This document shows, one piece after another, positions 1 to 6,483 of a stretch of 11,041 nucleotides of DNA (position 1 is its first letter; each line of letters starts with the position of its first letter). The notes beneath the pieces were generated by a model. That model worked only from the letters and a program-made list of their open reading frames with translations, was not told the origin of the DNA and did not search any database. The DNA comes from Alkalimonas sp. (GTDB lineage: Bacteria > Pseudomonadota > Gammaproteobacteria > Enterobacterales > Alteromonadaceae): the NCBI GenBank assembly GCA_022565655.1, contig JAIUMG010000093.1, forward strand, positions 1 through 11,041, read 5' to 3'. Position numbers and translations under genes: made by a program.

Positions 1-6
1 AGCTTA

Positions 7-33
7 CTTCAGGCCGCAAGGCGTTTCCTGAAG
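7..33 (-). other. Leader hairpin downstream of promoter P2
   Basis: Arms CTTCAG (7-12) and CTGAAG (28-33) pair, with an inner stem GCC/GGC around a four-base loop (13-22) and a 5-nt bulge. It starts about 10 nt after the -10 box of the left-pointing promoter at 43-70, so it would form at the very 5' end of that transcript. In E. coli rRNA leaders a boxB-like hairpin sits in the same place, just before boxA. The boxA itself would lie beyond base 1, so the rRNA leader reading is inference. Confidence 0.5.
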
Positions 34-42
34 CGGACGCGT

Positions 43-70
43 ATTCTACTGCGTCGAGCATTTAAGTCAA
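43..70 (-). promoter_or_regulatory. Strong sigma70 promoter (P2-like, reads out of the window to the left)
   Basis: On the minus strand there is TTGACT (65-70), a 16-bp spacer, then TAGAAT (43-48), followed by the GC-rich discriminator ACGCGTCC. The AT-rich stretch upstream (about 75-90) could act as an UP element. No coding region follows inside the window, so the product lies to the left. Together with the promoter 123 bp upstream it matches the P1-P2 arrangement of enterobacterial rRNA operons; a ribosomal-protein or tRNA operon is the alternative. Confidence 0.75.
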
Positions 71-165
71 GCACCATTTGAAACAATTTCCCAGTAGGCC
101 TGACATAAATTTATCCGACATTAAAAAAGGTGTATTAGCTGCCTTCCCCGTGTCGACTGGGCGGC

Positions 166-193
166 ATTATAGAGACTTGTATAAACAAGGCAA
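166..193 (-). promoter_or_regulatory. Strong sigma70 promoter (P1-like, reads left)
   Basis: On the minus strand there is TTGCCT (188-193), a 16-bp spacer, then a perfect TATAAT (166-171), followed by GCCGCCC. A 16-bp spacer and a GC-rich discriminator are typical of growth-rate- and ppGpp-controlled rRNA P1 promoters. The upstream flank is T-rich (198-205). It lies 45 bp beyond the end of the DUF6482-type gene and is separated from it by a hairpin. Confidence 0.75.
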
Positions 194-197
194 GCAC

Positions 198-232
198 AAA
201 ATCAACTAACCTGAATCGTTTGCTCAGATTAG
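198..232 (-). terminator. Probable intrinsic terminator after the DUF6482-type gene
   Basis: On the minus strand a 10-bp stem (arms 206-215 and 223-232, including two G-U pairs) with a 7-nt loop is followed by the modestly U-rich TTGATTTTG. It begins 6 nt after the TAA of the gene ending at 239 and directly precedes the P1-like -35 box. It would insulate the strong promoter pair from read-through. The tail is weak, so efficiency is uncertain. Confidence 0.5.
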
Positions 233-238
233 CAGCAG

Positions 239-550
239 TTAAGGCTCAGCGCTGCCGAATAACGGTACCTTTAATGTATTGTCAACTTTATCCGCTGTCC
301 CAACCATTTCATCATAGGCGGATTGGTGACTTAAGTACGCTTTACGGATCGTCGCCTCAGAAAACGCATCTTTAACCTGTTCAATGCTCTGAAAACGTTT
401 CGGATGGCCAGTACTATCATCAATAATAAATGCTTTTCGATTATCGAAGTCGACTTCGGCCAGATACAATCCCATCTCATAAGAGTGAACGACCAACTCA
501 TCGATGTGGACATCTTGTCGGTTTAAGTGCTCAAGACGGTGAAACTCCAT
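239..550 (-). CDS. Small DUF6482-type protein of unknown function
   Basis: This encodes a 103-residue soluble protein with no signal peptide or membrane segment. It has the pattern I associate with DUF6482 proteins of Pseudomonas and related gammaproteobacteria. An N-terminal 'IDELVVHSYEMGLYLAEV' beta-strand region (about residues 17-34) is followed by a second strand with 'AFIIDDSTG' (about 40-48). Then come a helix with 'SIEQVKDAF' (about 55-63) and a C-terminal 'SAYDEMVG' (about 77-84). The start is supported by GAGGA about 8 nt upstream of the ATG. It is transcribed alone, divergent from the response regulator gene at 724, and is followed by a hairpin terminator. No biochemical role is known to me; the family assignment is from memory of conserved patterns and the function is unknown. 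Confidence 0.7.
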   Translation of the reverse strand: MEFHRLEHLNRQDVHIDELVVHSYEMGLYLAEVDFDNRKAFIIDDSTGHPKRFQSIEQVKDAFSEATIRKAYLSHQSAYDEMVGTADKVDNTLKVPLFGSAEP

Positions 551-657
551 AGCAGGATCCTCATTGTTTTTACGTTAGCCAAGTAACCTTAAGATACGAG
601 CGTAGTCAAAAAAAGATCGATTATTCTCAATCGTGTTTTTCAAAAATAGGAAGTCGC

Positions 658-687
658 TTTACTCGAAAGATAAATGCAAGTTAGTAT
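658..687 (+). promoter_or_regulatory. Weak candidate promoter for the response regulator gene
   Basis: TTTACT (658-663), an 18-bp spacer and TAGTAT (682-687) give four of six consensus matches in each box. It lies within the 173-bp divergent spacer (551-723), which holds no gene. The resulting leader would be about 30 nt and contains no clear Shine-Dalgarno sequence. I saw no convincing promoter for the minus-strand gene in this spacer; TTGACT at about 603-608 on the minus strand lacks a good -10 box. Confidence 0.3.
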
Positions 688-723
688 GTTCAAAGAATCG
701 CCAGTTATCCAGTTGAAACCATC

Positions 724-2373
724 ATGGATCCATCATTTTTTCGTTGCAAGCAAGTATTGATTGTTGAAGATTGTGCACCAGTTCGAGCCACCATCAAGGG
801 CATGCTGCAGACAATAGGTTTTGAAGCCATCCACTTGGCCAGAAACTCGACTGAAGCACTCAAAAAATGCACAGAAATACCATTCGATTTCATTTTATGT
901 GATTTCAACCTGGGCGACTGCAAAGACGGCTATCAACTGTTTGAAGCACTAAAGCAACAAGACTTATTAAGCCATTTATGCTGCTTCATGATCATTAGCG
1001 CTGAAAACCAACGAAAAATTGTGCATGGCATGATTGAGTTGCAGCCTGATGACTACTTATTAAAACCATTTACCTACCCTGTCCTTGAAGAACGGATCAT
1101 CAGAGCAATCAAGTCGAAGATAGCATTACGTAAAGTATACCTGAGCCTTTCAAACCATGATTACAGTGAAGCAATAAGTGAATGCGATAAAGCATTGAAA
1201 GCGAAGCCGGACTTTGCAACGACCACACTACGGTTAAAAGGAGAGTTGCTGCTTAAAACTAAAGCCTATGCTAAAGCCGAGCAGTTCTATAAACAATTAA
1301 AGAATAACAAATCATACAGCTGGGCTCGCTTAGGCTATGCTCTGGCATGTTTCCATCAGGAGCGCTGGGATGATACCGAACTGGAGTTAGCCGATCTGAC
1401 CCAGTTCGACGACACTAAAATTGAAGCGCTGGATTGGCTATCCAGGTTATACGTTAAACACCATCGCTATGAGCTGGCGTGTGAAACCTTGTCCGAAGCT
1501 GCACTTTTATCACCCAAAAATATCATCCGCCAACATACTTTATGCAACTTAACCAGTATCACTGGTAATAAAGAAGCGGCTGCAAGGATCCACGGGAAAT
1601 TAGTCGCGGCAGCCAGGTACTCTATCCATGATACTGCCGACAACTACTTAAATCATGCAAGAGCTTTAGTAGATCATGCCTGCACCTGTAATGTTATGGA
1701 GCGAGCCGTCCACTTGCAAAACGCCAATCAGCTGGTTACTGCTTTTAACAAGCGTTTTAATGAGGCAGCATTGCAACAAGAGGTTCAGGTGTTACGTAGC
1801 CGAATTCTTGCTGCCAAGATGATGTTGTTAGAAGCCAAGGAGCTGCTTGGCTCTATCTCTGGGTTAAAGAAAAAGGCAATCACCATTGATAGCTGCCTCG
1901 ATGCCGCCAAAGCCTATTTTGAAATTGGTGACTTATACGAAAGTGAGTTTTATATTGATAAGCTGAATGACTATCTGGCGAAAGATGACTTCTTAACTGA
2001 AACCCAGCGGATCATGCTAAAAATGGAGCAAACCAGGCATGAGGAGTTAAAAGCTAAAATAAAACTCATTAACCAGGAGGCTTCCGAGGCCTATCAGCAG
2101 TCTCTGTATGGCAGAGCCACCGAACTATTTTGTGAAGTCTTTGATTGCATGCCAACCAACCCGGTCATAGCACTGAATATGTTGCAAGCCATGAGTAAGA
2201 GCAATGGTTTAACGCCTGAAAGCATGCGGTTTGCCAAGCACGCAATAAACTTAATTGAACAAAGTGAGTTGAGCATCACCAACTTGGAGCGCTACAAAAA
2301 ATATTTTAAACAACTGACGGCCAAGCACCCAGAGCTTTGCCGAACGGCACAAGATCACTGTGTGTCAAGTTAA
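724..2373 (+). CDS. Response regulator with N-terminal receiver and TPR-like repeats (VieB-like architecture)
   Basis: A cytoplasmic protein of 549 residues. Residues 10-125 form a CheY-like receiver: acidic pair E15-D16, phospho-acceptor D60 (in FILCD), S92 in the switch position and K114-P115. All key residues are present, so phosphorylation is expected. Residues from about 140 to the end are helical, with TPR-like units such as 'YSEAISECDKAL', 'AYAKAEQFYKQL' and, near the C-terminus, 'LYGRATELFCEVF'. No DNA-binding, GGDEF, EAL or HD-GYP domain is present, so output is probably through protein contacts. Vibrio cholerae VieB has the same receiver-TPR layout, but orthology is not shown. ATG 724 is the only possible start in this frame, because an in-frame TAG lies at 682-684 and no start codon intervenes. 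No good Shine-Dalgarno sequence precedes it. It has no adjacent histidine kinase. It looks more A/T-rich than the catabolic operon and ends overlapping the convergent gene at 2370. Confidence 0.85.
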   Translation: MDPSFFRCKQVLIVEDCAPVRATIKGMLQTIGFEAIHLARNSTEALKKCTEIPFDFILCDFNLGDCKDGYQLFEALKQQDLLSHLCCFMIISAENQRKIVHGMIELQPDDYLLKPFTYPVLEERIIRAIKSKIALRKVYLSLSNHDYSEAISECDKALKAKPDFATTTLRLKGELLLKTKAYAKAEQFYKQLKNNKSYSWARLGYALACFHQERWDDTELELADLTQFDDTKIEALDWLSRLYVKHHRYELACETLSEAALLSPKNIIRQHTLCNLTSITGNKEAAARIHGKLVAAARYSIHDTADNYLNHARALVDHACTCNVMERAVHLQNANQLVTAFNKRFNEAALQQEVQVLRSRILAAKMMLLEAKELLGSISGLKKKAITIDSCLDAAKAYFEIGDLYESEFYIDKLNDYLAKDDFLTETQRIMLKMEQTRHEELKAKIKLINQEASEAYQQSLYGRATELFCEVFDCMPTNPVIALNMLQAMSKSNGLTPESMRFAKHAINLIEQSELSITNLERYKKYFKQLTAKHPELCRTAQDHCVSS

Positions 2374-2804
2374 TCTGAGGCTCTGGTCGCTTGCCAAACA
2401 ACGGCCTGCCAGCCCTCACTGCCCCGCACCAGAGTTCCACTATTGTAGAAACGTAACAGCCCGTTATCGCTTTGTCCAATCAAAGTAAAGGTCAGGGCCG
2501 CAACATCCTCGTAAATGCGTATGTGCACGTCTTCTGCAGCATAACGCATAGTGATATCTGACTCAGATAGCTCACCCTGATTAGTTACACCAACCATTAA
2601 CTCTGCTTTACCAAAGCGAGCCCCTGCTGAACTGGTATACACCAGATCCTCGGCCCAGAACTGTTGATGAATACTGGCATCGTTACGAGTGGCTCCAGCT
2701 AGAAACTGATGCAGTAACTCAGTAATCTCCACCTTTGCATCTGAGGTATAAGCCACTGTCGGAAGCAACAACGCCAACACAGCGACTAGTCGTATTTTTT
2801 TCAT
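2370..2804 (-). CDS. Secreted NTF2-like / DUF4440-type protein
   Basis: A 144-residue protein whose first 20 or so residues (MKKIRLVAVLALLLP...) form a Sec signal peptide, with cleavage expected around residues 18-22, so it is likely periplasmic. The mature part has the cone-shaped NTF2-like fold pattern of DUF4440/SnoaL-like proteins: an N-terminal helix (about 24-39), 'FWAEDLVYTSSAG' (49-61), 'GKAELM' (65-70) and the closing strands 'NSGTLVRG' and 'WQAVVWQAT' (about 121-140). Members include small-molecule-binding proteins and enzymes such as ketosteroid isomerase, so the substrate cannot be inferred. I chose the ATG at 2804 over an in-frame ATG at 2828: AGGAGG lies 4 nt upstream of 2804, and only this start puts the signal peptide at the N-terminus. 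The gene begins about 20 bp after the terminator of the catabolic operon and its stop overlaps that of the convergent response regulator. Confidence 0.75.
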   Translation of the reverse strand: MKKIRLVAVLALLLPTVAYTSDAKVEITELLHQFLAGATRNDASIHQQFWAEDLVYTSSAGARFGKAELMVGVTNQGELSESDITMRYAAEDVHIRIYEDVAALTFTLIGQSDNGLLRFYNSGTLVRGSEGWQAVVWQATRASD

Positions 2805-2823
2805 GGTGCCTCCTGCGATCAAG

Positions 2824-2855
2824 AACAAAAATATAACGGGCCGAAGCCCGTTATA
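2824..2855 (-). terminator. Intrinsic terminator of the valine/isoleucine operon
   Basis: A perfect 10-bp stem (arms 2832-2841 and 2846-2855) is closed by a C(TTCG)G tetraloop on the minus strand and followed by TTTTTGTTC. It begins 11 nt after the stop codon of the last operon gene (2867). The extra-stable UUCG loop and U-run make this a high-confidence Rho-independent terminator. Confidence 0.93.
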
Positions 2856-2866
2856 AGGGGATGTAA

Positions 2867-3625
2867 TTACATACTGATGCCACCATCAATTTCCACAACC
2901 CGACCGGTGAAAAAGTCATTTTCAAATATATATTTCGCGGTATGGGCAATTTCACTTGCCTCACCCAAACGCCCCACCGGTTTCATTTTCTCAAGGCGGT
3001 CTCGCGCTTCGGGTTTCATGGCATCGGTCATGGCGGTACGGATCACGCCAGGAGCGATTGCCCCTACCCGGATACCAAAGCGACCCAGCTCACGCGCCCA
3101 GGTCACGGTCATCGCCACCACACCAGCTTTTGATGCTGCATAATTTGTCTGACCCATGTTACCCGAGCGTGCCACGCTCGACATATTGATTATCACGCCC
3201 TTTCGGCCTCGTTGTACCATCTTTGCCGCCGCTTCCCGACCACAAAGAAAAACACCGGTCAGGTTGACATCAATCACCGACTGAAATTGCTGCAAAGACA
3301 TCTTACTGAGCAACTCACCATCTTTGTATTTCAATAACAAGCCATCGCGCAGAATGCCTGCATTGTTGATCAGACCATCGATGCCATTGAAATCATCATC
3401 AATCTGATTGAAGGTTGCTTCTACCTCGGCCTCAACAGCTACATTAGCAGAGTAAACCTTAACGTCCGTATGGGCAGACAGCTCCACTTGGGCCGCGGCC
3501 AGTTGCTCTGCATTCATATCAACCAGTGCCAGCTTGGCGCCTTCAACAGCACACATACGTGCCATTTCCAAGCCTAAACCCTGTGCACCACCGGTGATCA
3601 CGATGGTTTTATTTTGTAAGTTCAT
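2867..3625 (-). CDS. SDR-family dehydrogenase, probable 2-methyl-3-hydroxybutyryl-CoA dehydrogenase
   Basis: A 252-residue classical short-chain dehydrogenase/reductase. The Rossmann motif TGGAQGLG is at 11-18, and D36 at the end of the second strand predicts NAD rather than NADP. NNAG is at 87-90 and N121 is in the 'DVNLTG' motif. The catalytic Ser is 149 or 150, with Y162 and K166 in YxxxK. Compared with FabG it has a few extra residues between NNAG and N121 (about 93-115). Its place as the last gene of a Val/Ile cluster suggests it oxidises 2-methyl-3-hydroxybutyryl-CoA to 2-methylacetoacetyl-CoA (the human HSD17B10 reaction), feeding the thiolase encoded first in the operon. Automatic annotation may call it FabG/3-oxoacyl-ACP reductase. 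Its ATG overlaps the mmsB stop by ATGA, with GAGAG upstream, indicating translational coupling. The exact substrate is inferred from context. Confidence 0.85.
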   Translation of the reverse strand: MNLQNKTIVITGGAQGLGLEMARMCAVEGAKLALVDMNAEQLAAAQVELSAHTDVKVYSANVAVEAEVEATFNQIDDDFNGIDGLINNAGILRDGLLLKYKDGELLSKMSLQQFQSVIDVNLTGVFLCGREAAAKMVQRGRKGVIINMSSVARSGNMGQTNYAASKAGVVAMTVTWARELGRFGIRVGAIAPGVIRTAMTDAMKPEARDRLEKMKPVGRLGEASEIAHTAKYIFENDFFTGRVVEIDGGISM

Positions 3626-4512
3626 GCTTTTCTCTCAAACGATTTAAAAATACTGGAAAAATCCAGCTTGCCATGACCAGAGCGCTGGTGGGCTACATAA
3701 AGGTTACGAGCCAAAGCTCCCATCGGGGTACTGGACTGACTTTGTGTGGCCGCTTCAAGGGCCAGACCTAAATCTTTGGCCATTAAGTCCACCATAAAGC
3801 CACCCTGATAGTCATTGGATGAAGGCACGTTTTCCAGCACACCTGGGCAAGGGTTATACAATTCCAAGGTCCAGTTTCGGCCCGAGCTTTTTAGCATGAT
3901 GTCAGATAAAACTTTTGGATCCAGCCCATTATCAATGCCCATCTGCAACGATTCGGATGTTGCCACCATCAATACACTCAGCAACATGTTATTGCAAATT
4001 TTGGCGACCTGTCCTGCACCAATGGCACCAGCATGAAAGGTGTTCTTTCCCATACCCTGCAGAACCTCTTTCGCCCGATGAAAGTGAGCTTCGTCGCCAC
4101 CAACAATAAAGGTTAAGGTGCCAGCTTTGGCGCCACCCACTCCGCCGGATACCGGTGCATCAATAAAAGCGATCCCCTGCGCTGCCAAACCAGCACCCAA
4201 GGTACGAGCGCTATCGGCATCAATGGTGGAGCAATCAATGACCAATGCCTGTTTTGAGATGGAGCCAGCAATACCCTGCTCGCCAAGGTAAAGACCTAGA
4301 ACATGCTTGCTCGCTGGCAGCATAGAAATGATAAAATCAGCGCCTTCAACAGCATCACTGGCAGATACGGCAACATCAGCCCCTTCTGCTTTTACAACCG
4401 CTAATGCGTCCAGAGATAGATCAAAAGCCTTAACCTGGTGCCCCGCTTTAACCAAGTTGATGGCCATTGGGCCACCCATATTTCCTAAACCAATAAATGC
4501 AACTTGTGCCAT
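3622..4512 (-). CDS. mmsB: 3-hydroxyisobutyrate dehydrogenase
   Basis: This enzyme oxidises 3-hydroxyisobutyrate to methylmalonate semialdehyde with NAD, the step before MmsA in valine breakdown. The 296-residue length is normal for the family. The N-terminal Rossmann motif GLGNMG is at 8-13, with D31 after the second strand favouring NAD. The substrate-binding signature DAPVSGG is at 118-124. Catalytic K171 sits in 'GQVAKICNNML' with N174-N175, and 'GGFMVDLMAKDL' (about 237-248) supplies another active-site lysine at 246. AAGGAG lies 7 nt upstream of the ATG, and 12 nt separate it from the upstream hydrolase gene. The stop overlaps the SDR start. The C-terminal half is all-helical, as expected for beta-hydroxyacid dehydrogenases. 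Related enzymes (tartronate semialdehyde reductase, 6-phosphogluconate dehydrogenase family) are less likely given the neighbours. Confidence 0.93.
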   Translation of the reverse strand: MAQVAFIGLGNMGGPMAINLVKAGHQVKAFDLSLDALAVVKAEGADVAVSASDAVEGADFIISMLPASKHVLGLYLGEQGIAGSISKQALVIDCSTIDADSARTLGAGLAAQGIAFIDAPVSGGVGGAKAGTLTFIVGGDEAHFHRAKEVLQGMGKNTFHAGAIGAGQVAKICNNMLLSVLMVATSESLQMGIDNGLDPKVLSDIMLKSSGRNWTLELYNPCPGVLENVPSSNDYQGGFMVDLMAKDLGLALEAATQSQSSTPMGALARNLYVAHQRSGHGKLDFSSIFKSFERKA

Positions 4513-4524
4513 TTGTTGACTCCT

Positions 4525-5658
4525 TTATAGTCCTAACATCCTCAATGGATGCTTGCTGGCTGTCCATGGAGAGGTGAAAAAAGTATCGATCAGTTCATCA
4601 GGAACCGACTCTACTGTTTTGTATTGCCACTTGGGCTGACGATCTTTATCAATCAACAAGGCCCGAACACCTTCAGCAAACTCCCCCATCCGGCCACACT
4701 GCACACTGATCCCTAGCTCTAACCGGAAGCTATCTGCCAGGATCATACTTTGCCCTAGTTGCAACTGACGAAAAACAATATGTGCGGTAATAGGGCTACC
4801 ATAATTCAGTGCATCTTTCGCTTTGCTTAACCAGCTATCGTCGCCAGGCATGGCATGGATAGCACTGATCACCTCGGGTAAGCTGTCAATACTGGCCAGT
4901 TTAGCAATCTCAGATTGATGCGGGCGAATTTGGCTTAGTGGCAACTGAGTCCGGCTATGCTCTTCAAAATCGCGCAGCACATCAGCCAGCTTCTGGTGAT
5001 TCAGGGCAACGGTATCGCCCCATTTCACAGTCAGCAACTTATCCAGCACTGCTGCTTTTTTATCATGCAGAATAAAGTGATCAGCCAGACCAACAAAACG
5101 TGCATCGGCAGCATTAATCGATGCACCCGTCAGACCTAAAAACAAACCACAGCCAGCAGGCATCCGGTTTAAAAACCAACTGGCTCCGACATCCGGATAC
5201 AGGCCAATCGCCAGTTCAGGCATAGCAATACGGCTGCTGCCAGTAACCACCCGATGAGAGGCACCAGCCATGAGGCCCAGACCACCGCCCATCACAATAC
5301 CATTGCCCCATACCACCACCGGCTTCTCAAAGGTGTGGATCAGGTAATCCAGACTGTATTCCTTACTAAAAAACTCTTCGACATAAGGTGCATACTGATC
5401 CGGATTGTCTTTCATGGCCTGATACAAATCACGGATATCGCCACCGGCACAAAATGCTTTATCACCAGCACCTTGCAGTACCACCAGGGCAATGTCGGTA
5501 TCATCTTTCCAGCGCTGTAGCTGTGGCAACAATGATTCGATCATCGGTAAGCTCAAGGCATTCAGCGACTTTTCACTGTTTAGCGTAGCGACTGCAATTT
5601 TTTTGCCTGCTGCCGTACTCAGCTCCTGATAAAGGACAACGTCTTGTTCAGTAGTCAT
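4525..5658 (-). CDS. 3-hydroxyisobutyryl-CoA hydrolase
   Basis: This crotonase-superfamily enzyme hydrolyses 3-hydroxyisobutyryl-CoA to free 3-hydroxyisobutyrate, releasing CoA in the valine branch. Numbered from the chosen start (377 residues), the oxyanion-hole motifs are FCAGGDI (69-75) and MGGGLG (123-128). The HIBCH-specific 'MPELAIGLYPDVG' places E148 and D156 at the positions of human HIBCH Glu169 and Asp177 (residue numbers from memory). The long C-terminal region beyond a normal crotonase is typical of HIBCH. An in-frame ATG at 5673 would add five residues. I prefer 5658 because it overlaps the upstream stop as TAATG and has GGGTG a suitable distance upstream. The preceding gene is a conventional hydratase, so this pair is hydratase followed by hydrolase, often both labelled enoyl-CoA hydratase by automatic pipelines. 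Confidence 0.9.
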   Translation of the reverse strand: MTTEQDVVLYQELSTAAGKKIAVATLNSEKSLNALSLPMIESLLPQLQRWKDDTDIALVVLQGAGDKAFCAGGDIRDLYQAMKDNPDQYAPYVEEFFSKEYSLDYLIHTFEKPVVVWGNGIVMGGGLGLMAGASHRVVTGSSRIAMPELAIGLYPDVGASWFLNRMPAGCGLFLGLTGASINAADARFVGLADHFILHDKKAAVLDKLLTVKWGDTVALNHQKLADVLRDFEEHSRTQLPLSQIRPHQSEIAKLASIDSLPEVISAIHAMPGDDSWLSKAKDALNYGSPITAHIVFRQLQLGQSMILADSFRLELGISVQCGRMGEFAEGVRALLIDKDRQPKWQYKTVESVPDELIDTFFTSPWTASKHPLRMLGL

Positions 5659-6431
5659 TAGCCATTCACCCATGTTGCGGATCGTTTTTCTAAGAAAGCC
5701 TGCACACCTTCAACCTGATCCTTAGTATCAAACAGTGCCACAAAAAGCTCACGCTCCAATGGCAGCGCACTCTGCATGCTGCCACTCCGCCCTTTTTGAA
5801 TCAATGCTTTACAGGATTTGACAGACGAAGGGCTTTGCTCTGCAACTTTATCCGCCAGCGCCAGCGCCGTGCTCAGTGCCTGCCCGCCAGGCACCACTTC
5901 CTCGACCAGGCCGATCTGTTCAGCCTTATCGGCTTTTACACGTTCCCCACACAAAATCATCCGCTTCGCCCAGCCTTCACCCACCAGCCAGGCCAGGTTT
6001 TGTGTGCCACCGGCACAGGGCAATAAGCCCACCTTAGCTTCAGGCAAAGCCATCTGCGCTTGCTCTTCTGCAATGCGGATATCACAGGCTAAGGCGACTT
6101 CCAGCCCACCGCCCATGGCAAAGCCATTAATGGCAGCAATGGACACACCATGAAAATTGCTCAGAGTTTCGAAAGCCTCTCCAAAAACCCGTGACATATC
6201 GGAGGCCACTGCTTTATCACCATCGGCGAATAATTTCAGATCAGCGCCAGCAGAAAAAAACTTCTCACCTTCGCCGGTGATCACTAACGCATAAATGGAT
6301 TTATCCTGCTGTAACTCCAGCACCAGCTGCTTCAGTTGCTGCAATGTCTCTTTAGTCCAGGTATTGGCTGGAGGATTGGACATGGTCATAAGCGCCGTAT
6401 GATTACGCTTTTCCAGTTTTAATTCTGCCAT
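5658..6431 (-). CDS. Enoyl-CoA hydratase (methacrylyl-CoA / tiglyl-CoA hydratase)
   Basis: A 257-residue crotonase, the usual length. Numbered from the ATG at 6431, the oxyanion-hole motif SAGAD is at 60-64 and MGGGLE at 106-111. Both catalytic glutamates are present: E111 (GGGLE) and E131 (ALPEAKVG), equivalent to rat Glu144 and Glu164. 'GGTQNL' (141-146) is also typical. It should hydrate methacrylyl-CoA in valine breakdown and probably tiglyl-CoA in isoleucine breakdown, as it is the only hydratase with both glutamates in the cluster. The open frame extends to 6509, but the start at 6431 has a perfect AAGGAG 6 nt upstream, and the extra 26 residues do not look like crotonase. It follows the acyl-CoA dehydrogenase gene after 52 nt and its stop overlaps the hydrolase start (TAATG). 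Dual substrate use is inference. Confidence 0.9.
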   Translation of the reverse strand: MAELKLEKRNHTALMTMSNPPANTWTKETLQQLKQLVLELQQDKSIYALVITGEGEKFFSAGADLKLFADGDKAVASDMSRVFGEAFETLSNFHGVSIAAINGFAMGGGLEVALACDIRIAEEQAQMALPEAKVGLLPCAGGTQNLAWLVGEGWAKRMILCGERVKADKAEQIGLVEEVVPGGQALSTALALADKVAEQSPSSVKSCKALIQKGRSGSMQSALPLERELFVALFDTKDQVEGVQAFLEKRSATWVNG

Positions 6432-6446
6432 CCTTAACTCCTTGAT

Positions 6447-6472
6447 AAATGAGAAACGAAAATGAGAAATGA
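6447..6472. repeat. 13-bp imperfect tandem duplication in the intergenic gap
   Basis: AAATGAGAAACGA (6447-6459) is followed directly by AAATGAGAAATGA (6460-6472), differing at one base. It fills most of the 52-bp gap between the acyl-CoA dehydrogenase stop and the hydratase Shine-Dalgarno sequence. On the mRNA it is a pyrimidine-rich, unstructured stretch. It may simply be a replication-slippage product. Confidence 0.7.
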
Positions 6473-6483
6473 AATAACAGGCG

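Noticed and set aside
618..633. CGATT/AATCG inverted repeat flanked by A- and T-tracts in the divergent spacer, resembling a bidirectional terminator
   Set aside because: The stem has only 5 bp with little GC, and a terminator between two divergent 5' ends makes little sense.
2805..2828. Longer version of the DUF4440-like protein starting at 2828
   Set aside because: The strong Shine-Dalgarno sequence lies downstream of that ATG and the signal peptide would be displaced from the N-terminus.
5659..5673. Upstream start (5673) for the 3-hydroxyisobutyryl-CoA hydrolase
   Set aside because: No good ribosome site precedes it; the TAATG overlap at 5658 is a better translational-coupling start. It remains possible.
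5818..6153. 111-codon plus-strand frame opposite the enoyl-CoA hydratase
   Set aside because: Composition and proline/serine-rich translation are those of an antisense shadow; the minus strand has complete crotonase motifs.
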